64,000 nt of DNA from Thinopyrum elongatum (GCA_011799875.1 CM022302.1:375304775-375368774); one strand, 5' to 3'; shown: positions 24,184-36,056, counted from the stretch's first letter. Notes: generated by a model from the letters alone, not told the origin. Program-made: numbers and translations.

Positions 24184-24774
24184 TCTCTGCGGCCTGCAGC
24201 AACGCATCAAGAAAGTAGAGATCAGCGAGCCAGATCGTTGTCTGCGTCTTCCTTCTTCTTTTGCCCTTGTGTATTTCGGGCGTTGCCGCATGTGGCTTTT
24301 TTAATTATCTTCCTAAATATGTAAGACAATTATTATCCACTGTCATCGTCCTTATATTCATCAGTCTTGCTATAAGTCACAGTCGATGCTATATAGGTCC
24401 ATCGGATCTTACATCAAGATCCGTGCAAAACTTTCTTTTCAGATTTTCTTTTTTCTCTCTTAAATCTCAGTCGAGTGAGACATAGCCACGCCATTAAACA
24501 GGGTCTCGGGCGCCATTAATGGAGACGTTGGGAGAGAGGTGGGTGGCGGATGGAGGTCAAAGGGCTCTCCTCCCAATAAGCACGCGCAGGGGTTTGATCG
24601 CACGCCTCCCGTACTCAAATAGCTACCCCGCACGGCACCTCCTAGCCAATAAAAAAAGGGGACGCGTGGCGGCACATAAATGGTAAGTAGAACACCCACG
24701 GTTTCAATAACACTTGTGTTTCCGATTGTAACGTGACAACACTTGTTCCAAAATGACTCTGTTGATTGTTGATG

Positions 24775-26640
24775 TGTGAGCCTTCGCAAATCGGACAAAA
24801 AATTTACCACAGCATGTTGGTGCCATGTCATGACACCATGCCAAGTTTCATGATTTTCAGGCGAGTTTTGGATTAAAACCAAGTTTCTCGATGTTTCCTG
24901 CCGAGCCAAGACGCCCAGATGTTTGAATTCCATTCCCATTTCTTGCATGGGACCTAGAAATTCACCCAAGTACACATAAATGATTTTTCAACTAACTTTG
25001 GCACACTGGAGCATGTGCTTGTAGTTCAAATTTGAATCATGTGCATTAAATGCCTAGAAACTCAATTAATGTATAAAAAAGGCCAAACGAATCCGGAATA
25101 ATTCCAAATTTTAACACGGCACTCATATAGTTCTATGTCGCCTCTGTAAAAAATCAAGGGGGAGGGGGAGGCAGCGTATATCATTTCGCACACAAAGGTG
25201 ACACGTTCCCTCTCAGAACCACGAGTCTTCTTGAGAGAAGCTCCGGTTTGCAAGAAGTTATACCAAAGTTTGTCCCAATTCGGCCAAAAAATTTACCATA
25301 ACATGTTGGTGCCATGTCATGACACCATGCCAAGTTTCATGATTTTCATGCGTGTTTTGGATTTATAAGAATTAAAAAACCAAGTTTCTCAATATTTTCG
25401 GCCAAGCCACGACGCCCAGATGTTTGAATTTCATTCCCATTTCTTGCATGGGACCAAGAAATTCACCCAAGTATACACATGTGATTTTTCAACCTACTTT
25501 GGCGCACTGGAGCATGTGCTTGTAGTTCAAATTTGAATTATGCACATTAAATGCCCAAAAACTCAATTAATGTATAAAAAGGCCAAACGAACCCGGAATA
25601 ATTCCAAATTTTAACACGGCACTCATATAATTCTATGTTGCCTCTGTAAAAAATCAAGGGGGGGGGAGGCAGCGTATATCGTTTCGCACACAAAGGTGAC
25701 ACGTTCCCTCTCGGAACCACGAGTCTTCTTGAGAGAAGCTCCGGTTTGCAAGAAGCATATACCAAAACTTATCCCAATTCAGCCAATTTTTTTACCACGG
25801 CATGTTGGTGCCATGAAATGACACCATGCCAAGTTTCATGATTTTTAGGCGAGTTTTGAATTTACAGGAATTTAAAAAAATCAAGTTTCTCAATATTACC
25901 GGCTGAGCCACGACGCCCAGATGTTTGAATTTCATTCCCATTTTGTGCATGGGACCTAGAAATTCACCCAAGGACACACATGTGATTTTTCAACCAACCT
26001 TGGTGCACTGGAGCATGTGCTTGTAGTTCAAATTTGAATTATTCACATTAAATGCCCAGAAACTCAATTAATGCATAAAAAGGGCCAAACGAACCCGGAA
26101 TAATTTTAAATTTTAACACAACACTCATATAGTTTTATGTTTGCTCTGTAAAAAAATCAAGAGGGGGGGCAGCGTATGTCATTTCGCACACAAAGGTGAC
26201 ACGTTCCCTCTCGAAACCACACACCTTCTTGAGAGAAGCTCCAATTTGCAAGAAGCTTATACCAAAACTTGTCCCAATTCAGCCAATTTTTTTACCACGG
26301 CATGTTGGTGCCATGAAATGACACCATGCCAAGTTTCATGATTTTCAGGTGAGTTTGGAATTTACAGGAATTTAAAAATCAAGTTTCTCAATGTTTCCGG
26401 CCGAGCCACGACGCCCAGATGTTTGAATTTCATTTCCATTCTTGCATGGGACCTATAAATTCACCCAAAGACACACATGTGATTTTTCAACAAACTTTGG
26501 TGCACTGGAGCATGTGCTTGTAGTTCAAATTTGAATTATGCACATTAAATGCCTAGAAACTCAATTAATGCATAAAAAATGCCAAACGAAACCGGAATAA
26601 TTCCAAATTTTAACACGACACTCATATAGTTGCATGTTCA
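24775..26640. repeat. ~490-500 bp tandem array in CACTA 2
   Basis: About 3.7 direct copies. The landmark CATGTTGGTGCCATG occurs at 24813, 25302, 25801 and 26301 (spacing 489, 499, 500). Each unit also contains GCCCAGATGTTTGAATT, GGAGCATGTGCTTGTAGTTC and CACACAAAGGTGACACGTTC. It is not coding. Confidence 0.9.
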
Positions 26641-26659
26641 CTGTAGATAAATGTTCTAG

Positions 26660-27819
26660 CAATTCAAACACCATCCTTTCCCTCCGTAACACCATTTTGT
26701 CTTTCAAAACAGAATGAAAAAATTATGTATACCACAAATAGTTTACTAGCAAGAATCGTGTGGGATGCGATATAAAATATCTTGGCACACCGTCTAGTCT
26801 GGCTTACACAGGAAGCTTCGTCGTTTACAGTCCACCGCCCGCGCTTGAACCACACTTGCGTGCCAATTTCTCGTGGCACCGAGCGAAATTTTTCTGCCAC
26901 CGCGGAAATATCTATCTCCCCCCCCCCCACCACCAAAAGCCACATTTCCACTGTTCCTCCTTGCTTTCCAAGTTCAAACCTTCACTGCTGCTTACTGGCA
27001 GCGCCGCCTCCTCGCCGGCGACCCTTCTTCTTGCAGTGCCACCTCCTCGCCGGCGACCCTTCTTCTTGCTGCGTGGCCTCGTTGATATGGTCAGGTAATC
27101 CACACCCCACCCACACCATCATCCTCCTTCCCCATCCCACATGCCCCAACCGACGGCGACACCTTCCACCGAAATCACTGGCCCCGTCCTCCAATTAAGC
27201 GCCGCCCACAGCCATTTTGCATGTAGTATAACGTGGAGCTCAGTAGCATCTGGCTGCGGAGAAGCAAATCGCGGCCACACGCACGAACGAGGTTGCTATG
27301 GCTGCCATGCGTGCCGACCGCCAGATCTTGGAGGAGCACCTCGTCTTCGAGGCCACCGTCGACACCGCCACGCGGTTGTCTACTTTAAAATACAGTTCGT
27401 GTTGTTTTCTCGAGGCCACCGCCAATGCCTTCTAGTGATTTGTCCTCTATAATGTTAATATGCAATCTGATATTCTGAAATGTAATGTTCAGTTAACAGT
27501 TTGGTCCAACAATTGCTACATTTCATAGTATTGTTCTCAAGCATTCTTGGTTTCTTTAACTGTCTTATCTTCTAGTATATGTTCTATTCTGCAATGTCGT
27601 GCTCAGTTAATTGTTTTGGTTCATTTGGTCTGCTGTCTAGTTAACTGTTTGGTTCAATTCTACAATTTGATTTTCATTTGTTGTGGGTACAATTTTGTAT
27701 TGTTATGCATGTGAGAAATAAATCAAATTTGGTTGTACTCAATACATATTCTACTAAATAGTATGGCAACTCTCAGTTAACCTGATCAAGATCTTCCTTA
27801 TATGTGTTGTAGGGAAACA
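26660..27819 (+). other. Leader or promoter region of B3-like gene in CACTA 2
   Basis: No convincing ORF. A 35 bp duplication (GCCTCCTCGCCGGCGACCCT, at about 27005 and 27040) gives short GC-rich frames. From 27450 on the sequence is T-rich and intron-like, ending in TTGTAG just before the ATG at 27820. It may hold untranslated exons of the next gene. Confidence 0.35.
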
Positions 27820-28464
27820 ATGGGAGGCACTAGGGTTTACCATCGAGGTTTGCTCATGCATAGTCCTTTCGCTAATAGCACATTATTGTGCAGTTGCAGG
27901 AATCATTCTAATATTTAGGTTTCTTACAATTTGGTCTTGCACATGTAGGTCCTGCTGTCAGAGGCTTAGACCCACTGTTCGACCCATTTTGCATATGGGG
28001 AAATAAGATGTCCATGAATATGAGTCAAGTCAAGAAACTCAGAAAGATTGTTAGGATAAAGAAACTTGCGACAAATAACAGCAAGATCTTTGTTTGCACA
28101 ATGAAGAAGACATCAGTCAACTATAGGATGGTACTAACTCTTTTACCTTGTTTTTACCCCTTGTGCCATTTCAAAATTTATAACAGCGATTTATGCATAT
28201 CTTTGTTTTCAGTACTTTTCAAAGCAGTTCACCGATGATTACCTCTCAAACCACCTGCATGGTCAAGAGGCGAGGAAGGTATTCATTCAACACCCACGGT
28301 ACAATATTGAATTCTTCCTGAAGAGGACGAAGGTTGGGCGGGCAATTATCCATAGCCACTGGCCTAAAGTTGCAAGGACATTCAACATCACTGAAGGCTC
28401 AATATTCGCCTTCCGCTTCTGCAGTTTCCCAAATGAGATTCATCTGTCTATTTACCGTGTATGA
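27820..28464 (+). CDS. B3-like domain protein carried by CACTA 2
   Basis: A three-exon gene, joined by hand: 27820-27847, 27949-28130 and 28213-28464, each intron with GT/AG ends. The frame stays open through both joins and gives 153 aa starting M-G-G-T-R-V-Y-H-R. The N-terminal part is basic (K-K-L-R-K-I-V-R-I-K-K). Residues of about 55-153 resemble a plant B3 DNA-binding domain: Y-F-S-K-Q-F-T-D-D-Y-L, then H-W-P-K-V-A-R-T-F-N-I-T-E-G-S, then F-A-F-R-F-C-S-F and a final L-S-I-Y-R-V. B3 proteins bind DNA in the nucleus; here only one domain is present, so this may be a small regulator or an element-borne DNA-binding factor. Intact splice sites and no stop suggest recent selection or recent capture. 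Similarity to B3 is judged by pattern only. Confidence 0.6.
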
Positions 28465-28664
28465 TGCTACTTTCCAAAGGTTTTCGATGTTGCATGTGAA
28501 ATTTGGTGCTGTTGTGTAATGGCGTAGCTAGCTATATCCCTCTTTGGTGTAACTGAGTGCTGAAGCTATCTGATGTAATTCAATTATGAAATCCTGGTTG
28601 CCGTTATACTGATATGAAATATCTGGTGTGTTTTATAAGAAATGTCAATTTGATTACTACATGG

Positions 28665-29139
28665 ATTATCAATAATAGGCTAATTACCCTGCTTATTGGG
28701 GTTTTCTATTGTAGACGGTTACTCTGACAACACCGTGGGCGATGAACTCAAACAACCCACACGGTTTCTAAAAAGTAGGCATGTTGGATCAACTAACAAT
28801 CACACACGGCTTCCGGCAGAGAACTGTTTGCGTTAGGCCACCTTGCATAAACGTTTCCACACAAAAAACTATGTGCGATATACATACGAATGGAAACATT
28901 TTTCTGGGATTCACTGTGTGGGATGTACATATGAACAGAAACGATTGGGCTTCGATGCCTCACCCGATCGCACACGAGCTCATTTTGCCCCGTGTGTTTG
29001 GCCGGAGGGCCTATCCCCGACGGTTTCTGGGTCGTGTGGGAAGGACCCCCCTATCACACTCACTCACTAGGCGACGGTTTAAAACTCCGTCGCGGAAAGG
29101 GGGTAAAAACCGTTTGTATAGCACGTCTCTGTACCAGTG
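28665..29139. repeat. Right subterminal region of CACTA 2
   Basis: Several inexact repeats of the words CACACGG, GTGTGCGAT and ACAGAAACG that also occur in the left array, ending in the terminal repeat. No gene. Confidence 0.6.
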
Positions 29140-29142
29140 AAC

Positions 29143-31087
29143 CCCTAGTCCAAAGAGTACTACTCACAAATGGACATTGTGACACATGGTAGGTTCTTCC
29201 TTCTGGATGAGTTTCTGGTGGCTGTAGGCGTTTGGTCTCCGATTCGATTGCACGGGGGAGAAGTAGTTGATCAAGAGGTGGCAGCGGCGAGAGGTATGAT
29301 CAGTGGTACAAGCAAGCGCTCGTACCAAAGGTCGTCGAGCGCTCTGGTCGCCCTGTGCAGCCCCTAGCTTCTCCCAAATCCTTTTAATCTTTTAAGCTTA
29401 TTATCCATCATGTTGATTGATGTGATTTCATCACCCTTTATTGACGTTCTTTCCTTATAACTCCAAACACATCCGAAAACATCCTGGGGAAAATGGACCA
29501 AAGAAGTGCACGAACGCAATAAAACCCGACAAAGCCTATCGTGTAGGCACGAAATAAAGGGTAAAAACATCACATAATTTGGACTCATTAATGAGCGAAG
29601 TATGAACCTAGTCTCGATGTGAGAGTGAGTAGCGCTTGATACCGAAGAAGCTAGCAAAATAAAGGTAAAAAACAATGTGGCATCAATCTCACATTAGTCC
29701 TAAAAAACTCAAACACTTATTATGTTAACGAAATATGCCATAGAGAAAATAATAAGTATTATTATTTATTTACATGTTCGTAATTAATGTTTACTTCCTG
29801 TTATATAACTACATTGGTTCTTGAATATAAGATTCCGAGGAAAACCCAGTTGCACATGTGGAAACATAAACACTAAGTAGTTCTCTACTCTCGTCTCTAT
29901 GACTAGCTCATGTGTTGCATGATGATCATGTTTTCCTGATCATAAGGCATCGTTAAAGTAATAAGGATGCTGACATAACAATGATGGCACATTGTTGGTA
30001 GAACAATTGTGTTGGAGAAAATTTGAGGTAATTGGTTGATCTCCCCCTGGCTCTCCGCCGCCCCTCTTGGGCGACACAGGAGTGATCCAAATCCTAGCCG
30101 CCACAACCTCTCCTCCCTTGATGCGACACCATCTTCGGGGAAGAAGATGTCCGAGGGGAGGTTCGATCTTCAGAGTGTAGGATCGATGAATGGAGGGGAT
30201 AACTAGTTGCGAGCACCAAAAAACAAAAATTAAGAGATTATGACCCGACGAGTAGGATGCTAACCGTAGCCTGCAATCCGAACATTTGCCGATCCATAAC
30301 CACACTCAAGTTATGGAGCACGAGATAGGTGCAATCCACAAGGAAAACCATGAACTCTAACCCACACAACGCGATCTAGTCGTGGAGCACAGATTAGGAG
30401 CAACTTCTCAAGAAACGATGAGAATAAGGGTAACAAGAGCTCTCCAATCTCAAGAGGAGTCTTTGGTTTGGTCTACTGATAGAAATGGTAAAAGTCCCCC
30501 AAAGAAGGTGAGAGCTAGCCTATTTATATTAGGGACAACCCCCTGGATAGGTGTGAAAACAAACTAGCTTTAGAAATCAGCTTAGGTGTGAAAGAGAACC
30601 AGCATTGGTGTCAAACTAAATAGCTTCAGGAATTAATGAGGTAGCTTCTACAGCTCTCCTATTTGGTGTGTGGTTGGCTGTTCCCGACCAAACATTGTTT
30701 GCTGGAGTCTAAACAATGTTTCTTTAGCAACAAACTCAAGTTCTAAAAATCTTTCGCAAGTTGGGGTAGTAAACTCGCCCAAAACATTGTTTCATTAGAA
30801 TTGGAACATAGTTTCTTCAGCAGACAACTTATTTCTTCATGAACTCCCAACTTTGTTTCTTCATCATAAAACATTGTTTTGCACAGACTGAAATGTGGTT
30901 GGTCTTCTTTGATATAGCACCTGAGTTCAACCAACAACAAAGGTGGTGAAGGCACAACCATGTTTTCAAGGTCATATGATAAACTCAAGTAAGCGTTCAT
31001 CTGATTATGTGTTTGCATCGCATGACTTCTTATGATTAGACCGATGATGATTGTTGGTGTGGTGTCAAAGGTTGGGATGTCCTCATC
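29143..31087. other. Anonymous sequence, probably old LTR element
   Basis: No gene. Near 31085-31110 the minus strand reads TTTTTGAGAGGGGGAGGATG, like the purine tract next to grass gypsy LTRs, so part of 30000-31080 may be an old minus-strand LTR. Repeated ACATTGTTT words (30690-30880) are the only other pattern. Confidence 0.3.
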
Positions 31088-31199
31088 ATCCTCCCCCTCT
31101 CAAAAAGGAGTCATCCTCGACTCTACAGGATCAATGGTTTTCATGTCCTCATCCCTCCTCCCCCCTCCCCACCGCCACCCGAGGATCTCTCCAGGTGTT

Positions 31200-32165
31200 G
31201 TGCATCTTCCTGTGAAGGTGGCGGCAAGGATCTACTGCATCATGCCGGTGTGAGGGGCTCTGGAAGCCAGGGTGGCGACCTTGGGTGGAGATGGTGGCGT
31301 CAATCTCTTCGATGGATGGCGTGTGGGGGTGATGGCCGTCCCTTCCAGCTATGTGGGAGGCGAGGTATTGCTATAGCGGCGGGTGGCTTCTTCTTCCTCC
31401 CAGCCCTTCCCCTCGCAGTGGTATCCTCTAGCCAATCTGGTGGCCAGCCCGTCATATGTGGTTGTCGAGGATGGGGTGGTGGAGTCTTGGAACGGGGGAA
31501 AACCCTGGTCGATTTTGCTTCGACCTCGACACCGATGGTGGTCAGGTGCCATTCTCCCTCTTGAGGGTGGGTCGAGCTTCCAAGTCCGCCCCTCCTCCTC
31601 CTTCCTTCTTCGGACGAAAGTCTTGGCCTTTTGGGAGAACGACAGAGGTGTTCTGGCGTCTCGGTCCTTCCTGGAGGCGCCGTTCAAGATGTAGTTGGGG
31701 GATGTGGTCCTGGTGTGTGGTGGTTGGTGGCGACAGCGATACTCGGCTCTCCTGGTTGCCGGCGTTGGTGGTCGCGAGTTGTTCCTTCCACATATTTCAG
31801 CGGCTCCTCGCCTTGTTTGCTGGTGGGTTGCCGGCCAGTGGTGGGCATCCGCGTGTGTGGCACGGTCTGGATGAAGGGGAGTTAGTGGTCTCCCCTCCGG
31901 CAGTGGCCCGAGGCGGCGGGTGGCAGAGTCGACGTTCGTCGGGTGGCTACAATTCTGCTGTTCTGGCTGTGCGAGATCTTCGGCGGCTTGATCAAAGTTT
32001 CTGTTGATGCTCTGCTTGCTGCTGCTTCTGGTCGTAGTGAGATTTGCTTGTTTTATTTCAGTTTTTGGTCAAGTATTTGCCTCTGTAATTCAGCACCATT
32101 TTATCCGAGCTGGTTGATGGATTCGTTAATTTGAAGTCGGGACTTCATGCTTTTTCTCTAAAGAA
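31200..32165 (+). repeat. Retroposon-like GC-rich sequence
   Basis: GC-rich, T/G-skewed text that becomes T-rich and ends GACTTCATGCTTTTTCTCTAAA, in the style of 3' ends of grass non-LTR retroposons. The open frames (31456-32007 and its shadows) show no recognisable motif. No clear target duplication. Confidence 0.3.
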
Positions 32166-32456
32166 ACAATTGTTTTGGCTAGGCCCAAATAATGATATAC
32201 AATTAGTTGCACCCAAACATTTTTTTTTCAAAATTCTAAATGCAATAGTAGAGTTGGGAACTGAGAAATGATGAGTGAAGTTAAGAATTTGCAGGAGTGG
32301 AGGGTTGCCTTACTAAAATATGTGAAAGCGCGGGAGCATATGCCATTGCAGTGCAACTAAATTCAACCGGTTCAGATGACACTCCAATATCATGCTACGT
32401 GTTTATGCATACATATATTCCTGTACTTTTACTTTTATCTTTCTTTTATGATCTTA

Positions 32457-33411
32457 GAGCATCTCCAACAGCTGCCCTATTATAGGGCATCACTGTCCTT
32501 TTGGGCTTTTCGAGGCCAAAAGACCTCTTTAACAGCTGCACAGAATATCCAAAATGGTCAAAAATGTTTTTGGACAGCCCCAAAATAGGGCACAACGGGC
32601 TGCATATATGCGACACGAAGGCTGCTGCCCAAAAATGCCAACCCACCTTCCGTCACCCAACCGCCTCCTTCCTGTAGCCCCTCGCATCAAAATCCCACTG
32701 TCGCCACACCAAATTCGACCGATTTCGTCCAAATACGAACACCACAACACTGCCGCACCTCCCCACCGCCTGGAACTGCCGCCGCCCGAGCCCAATTGGT
32801 CGTGCGTCCACCGCCGTTGACGTCCTCTCCATCGCCTTGTCCATGCCTCCGGCTGCTCCTTCGCCCGCACCCCGTCGACATACCACATCCTTTCCTCCAC
32901 CCCCGACGCCGCCGACTCGTGCTGCAGCCGCATGCCACTGAAGCGCTTCAAGGGAATTCCGGCACACCAGCCAACGGTATTGGCTCGCACTTTTGAGTTC
33001 GAGGACGAAGCAGCGTGCGCCTATAATGTCGCGGTTTGGAGGCTCGGCCTGCCGCGCTCGAATCTCAACTCCCCGGAGGTGCGGTCCCGGATCAAGGCGG
33101 AGTTCGTAGAGCCACCGGTGACCATTGTGTCGCAACCGGCCAAGCTGAAGACCCGTATTGTTTTCGACGAGCAGGGCCAAGCCGAAGACCCGTAATGTTT
33201 GGATGTTTGTGGTAGTTTAGTATGAATGTTTGGTATTCCTATGTTTAAACCTTTTCATGTTTAAGTTTGAATCAAGGTTTATAGTCGCAAAAAAAGAAGT
33301 TTTAATGTTTCGTTGCCCTATTTTAGGGCAACTGTTGGAGACTTCACTTTTTCGTACAAAAAATTATCTTTTTCATGCCCTAAAATTTGCTTCGACCGCT
33401 TGGTGATGCTC
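32457..33411. mobile_element. PIF/Harbinger-like element with AP2-like fragment
   Basis: The left end GAGCATCTCCAACAGCTGCC and right end (minus strand GAGCATCACCAAGCGG) are inverted. A second inner inverted pair (TGCCCTATTATAGGGCA near 32475 and TGCCCTATTTTAGGGCA near 33314) reinforces this. Flanks TTA (32454-32456) and TTTA fit the TTA rule of PIF/Harbinger. About 955 bp, no transposase. Confidence 0.6.
32932..33195 (+). pseudogene. AP2/ERF-like domain fragment
   Basis: An 87-codon frame inside the Harbinger-like element. The stretch T-F-E-F-E-D-E-A-A-C-A-Y-N-V-A-V-W-R-L-G followed by N-L-N-S-P-E-V resembles the second half of a plant AP2/ERF DNA-binding domain, where T-F-x-T-A-E-E-A-A-x-A-Y-D-x-A-A is typical. 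The first half (R-G-V-R-x-R) is hardly recognisable, and the start ATG has no supporting context. It is likely a captured and eroded piece, not a working transcription factor. Confidence 0.45.
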
Positions 33412-33529
33412 TTTATTGCAGTGAATGTTGCTACTCGAATTTTTGAAAGAAGAATCAGTTTGCATCCCACCAACAGTCGAGAAAAGGACAAAAGATAGAA
33501 GAAGGGCTTCGTTTTTGGATGTTTTTCTG

Positions 33530-34045
33530 ACTTCTGTTAGGGTTTATCTCCTACTCAGAGAGACGAGGCGGCGACGACTCTCTAAAGATGGAATAAAGTT
33601 CTTCCCGCCTAGCCTCCGCTTCGGTGGTGCTTCTAACGTCGTCGGAGGGCGTGTGGAGGTTTGTCTTCAGCAGATGTTGCGGGATTCGGTCCGTGTTTAT
33701 CTTCGTGGATTCACCTGGATCCGGTCTTTGTCCGCGTGTCTATAGGTTGGATCCTTTTGATCTATGCTTCTCTTCAACGGCGGTGGTTGTTGTTCTGGTG
33801 CGCTGGTTCTATAGGGCCTTAGCACGAGGACTTCCCGACTATCTACTATAAGTCTATAACAAGTTTCCCCCGGCTCCAATGAAGAAGGGGCGACGACGGC
33901 GGTGCGTCTTTGGCTCGTTTCAGTGCTTATAGTCGTCGCTAGGTGGTCTACCAATTTGGATATAATTTTTATTATATCTGGTATTCATTTTACTGTCATG
34001 ATTGATGATGAATAGATTGAAAGTTTTTTTTTTAAGAAAGACTGA
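33530..34045 (+). repeat. Retroposon-like sequence directly upstream of PPAT gene
   Basis: A non-coding stretch with the GC-rich to T-rich gradient of Triticeae non-LTR retroposons, ending GATGATGAATAGATTGAAAG followed by a T run and AAGAAAG at about 34045. It ends fewer than 90 bp before the PPAT start codon. Boundaries and class uncertain. Confidence 0.35.
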
Positions 34046-34074
34046 AGAGATCTAAGCACATGTATGAGTTAATC

Positions 34075-34080
34075 TGGGCC
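34075..34080 (+). promoter_or_regulatory. Site II-like TGGGCC element
   Basis: TGGGCC lies 52 bp upstream of the chosen start codon. Site II elements (TGGGCC/T) are common in promoters of plant housekeeping genes. No TATA box is seen between the retroposon-like sequence and the ATG. Confidence 0.3.
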
Positions 34081-34131
34081 CTCAATCTACAACCACAAGG
34101 AGGAGGAAGGGGGAAAACAACAAGAAAAGAA

Positions 34132-36056
34132 ATGATCGCTGCCCCCGTCTCTGGCGACATCCCAACCGGAGCGCCGCCGTCGTCAGCTCCGGCGGCGGAG
34201 GACTCTCCGCCGTACGGCTCCGTGGTCCTAGGAGGCACCTTCGACCGCCTCCACGACGGCCACCGACGCCTCCTCAAGGTGGGGCTGCTGCAGAACATAG
34301 AAATGAGCAGGATTGTTTCTCTTTTCTTTTTTGCTTTCCTTCCGATTAAATCTTCCTTGGTTGTGTTCTTTGGGTGTTGGGATTGCTGGGTGGTAGGCCT
34401 CGGCAGATTTGGCGAGGGATCGGATTGTGGTGGGCGTCTGCACGGGCCCCATGCTTGCCAAGAAGGAGGTGAGAAATCTCACCTTTTATCCCCAAAAGGT
34501 GCTTTTGATTTTCCACCCATGTTCATCAGTTCTTGGAGTCATGATGCATCTTGGTCGTGTTCTTGTTCCCATACGTAGTACGCTGAGCTTATCGAACCCG
34601 TGGAGAAGCGCATCAAGGCCGTGGAGGATTACATCAAGGTTTGCCACTGTCTTGCCCCCTTGTTTTCTGCGATTTCTGGTAGTGGAGACTTAAAAATGAT
34701 TGGGCAGATAGCTAGTGATGAGGTCGATTTGGTCGGGCAACTAGATCAGCGTGTTGCTTTTGTTTGACATTTTGTGTGGTCCTGTATGCTTGGAAGCTGT
34801 AGATATGATTTGGTTGCTGAACTGGTGCAAGGTAGTACCGGTAATTATTGGTTGTTTTGGTCCGAGGAGTGGAAATTGTGCAGTCATGTTGAGAATTTAG
34901 TTTCTGGCAAACAAGTATTTGCTCTTGTGCATCTTGATGCTTTCAGTGAGCATTTATAATTTCAGTAGTGAATGACTTTGAAATGAAGTTTTGTGGCATT
35001 TGAGGACTGACTTATTACTATCTGTGCATGCTGTTCTACTTGTGAATGTTCTTTTGTTTTTACGCTTGATAGAGAATCTCCTTGTACTAAAGAGCTCTTC
35101 CTTGTTGTCTGTTTTTGTTTCTTTAGCATTGCAATGCTACATTTGTAAAGAGTTTCTGGAGATGAAATTAGCCTGTACTCCGATTTCAGATACAGGCGAT
35201 TTTTATCATTTGGAACAAGTGCTTATGGACTCTGAACTTTTAAGTGCTTGTCAGTTTCGTATTGAATCGTTAGCTATGTGTGGGGTACCAGAAGGAGCTA
35301 CCAAAAAGTAAAAATGCCCATGTGTTTGTTGTTTGTCTAGTGACCATTATAACATATTGCAAAAGCTCATGACTGGTTTGTTGTAAATCGCAGTCTATTA
35401 AACCAGAACTGATAGTACAAGTGGAGCCTATTGAGGATCCATATGGCCCATCCATTATTGATGATAAGCTGGATGCCATTATTGTCAGGTATGTACATTT
35501 GCATTATGCTTTTCTGGCATTTGGCTGTTGATAAATATGCCATTTTTGTTCTTTCATGCATGCGATCTTACCAAAAGCTAAAAGTCATCCTTCCACTAAT
35601 TTCAACTCTGTATTATAAGCATATGAAATATATTGATGTTGAACTTGCATATTACAGTTCCATTTTGGATTTGAAAGTATGATGTTCCAATATGGGCCAT
35701 CCTAATCATGCATGTCCTTGTTTACTTTAAGCTTTGCTTGCTGTGCCTCATTGATGTGGAAATGTTATTTATATTTAGTAAGGAGACACTAAGTGGTGGA
35801 CTTGCTGTAAATCAGAAAAGAGAAGGGAAAGAACTGCCATTATTGAAGGTGTGCTCATGTATTCTATATTTCCTATGAAGTTGCAAGTGTATGGAGCACG
35901 TAGCCGAACTGATGAGCTTCATTGCAGGTTGAGGTTGTTGATCTTTTATCTGGAGATACTGAGGGAGAAAAAATGAGTTCATCTGCTTTAAGGAAGCTTG
36001 AGGCTGCACAAGCTCAACAACAGAAAGCAACCATAGCTAATCAGAAAGGTGTTTAG
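34132..36056 (+). CDS. COAD: Phosphopantetheine adenylyltransferase (CoA biosynthesis)
   Basis: Transfers AMP from ATP to 4'-phosphopantetheine, giving dephospho-CoA, the fourth step of coenzyme A synthesis. Six exons joined by hand: 34132-34278, 34397-34468, 34579-34638, 35394-35488, 35779-35848, 35928-36056; all introns GT/AG and the frame is open throughout, giving 190 aa, the usual size of the plant enzyme. Residues 34-44 are [11 protein letters not shown], holding the H-x-G-H nucleotide-binding motif of nucleotidyltransferases. Residues 164-170 (M-S-S-S-A-L-R) match the second conserved S-S-T-x-x-R-type motif. E-D-P-Y-G-P-S and D-A-I-I-V-S-K-E-T are typical of the family. An in-frame ATG at 34060 would add 24 residues; I prefer 34132 because the extension shows no conserved or targeting feature. 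The gene appears intact. Confidence 0.93.

Larger units (their letters stand above)
22587..29139 (+). mobile_element. Complete CACTA transposon 2 with passenger genes
   Basis: A 6.55 kb element. Left end CACTACTGCAAGATGCTGCT; right end, read on the minus strand, CACTGGTACAGAGACGTGCT. The two align as degenerate CACTA terminal repeats. A 3 bp AAC duplication (22584-22586 and 29140-29142) matches the superfamily's rule. Both ends carry subterminal arrays. I find no TNP2-like transposase, so it is non-autonomous. Between the arrays lie a decayed coiled-coil gene, a ~500 bp tandem array and an intact B3-like gene. Confidence 0.85.

Noticed and set aside
26760..27452. Pro/Ser-rich frames in the CACTA element
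   Set aside because: They overlap in several frames, depend on a short GC-rich duplication and lack splice continuity with the B3-like gene.
31349..33180. Overlapping frames of 80-180 codons on both strands
   Set aside because: They lie in retroposon- or transposon-like GC-rich sequence; apart from the AP2-like fragment none has a recognisable motif.
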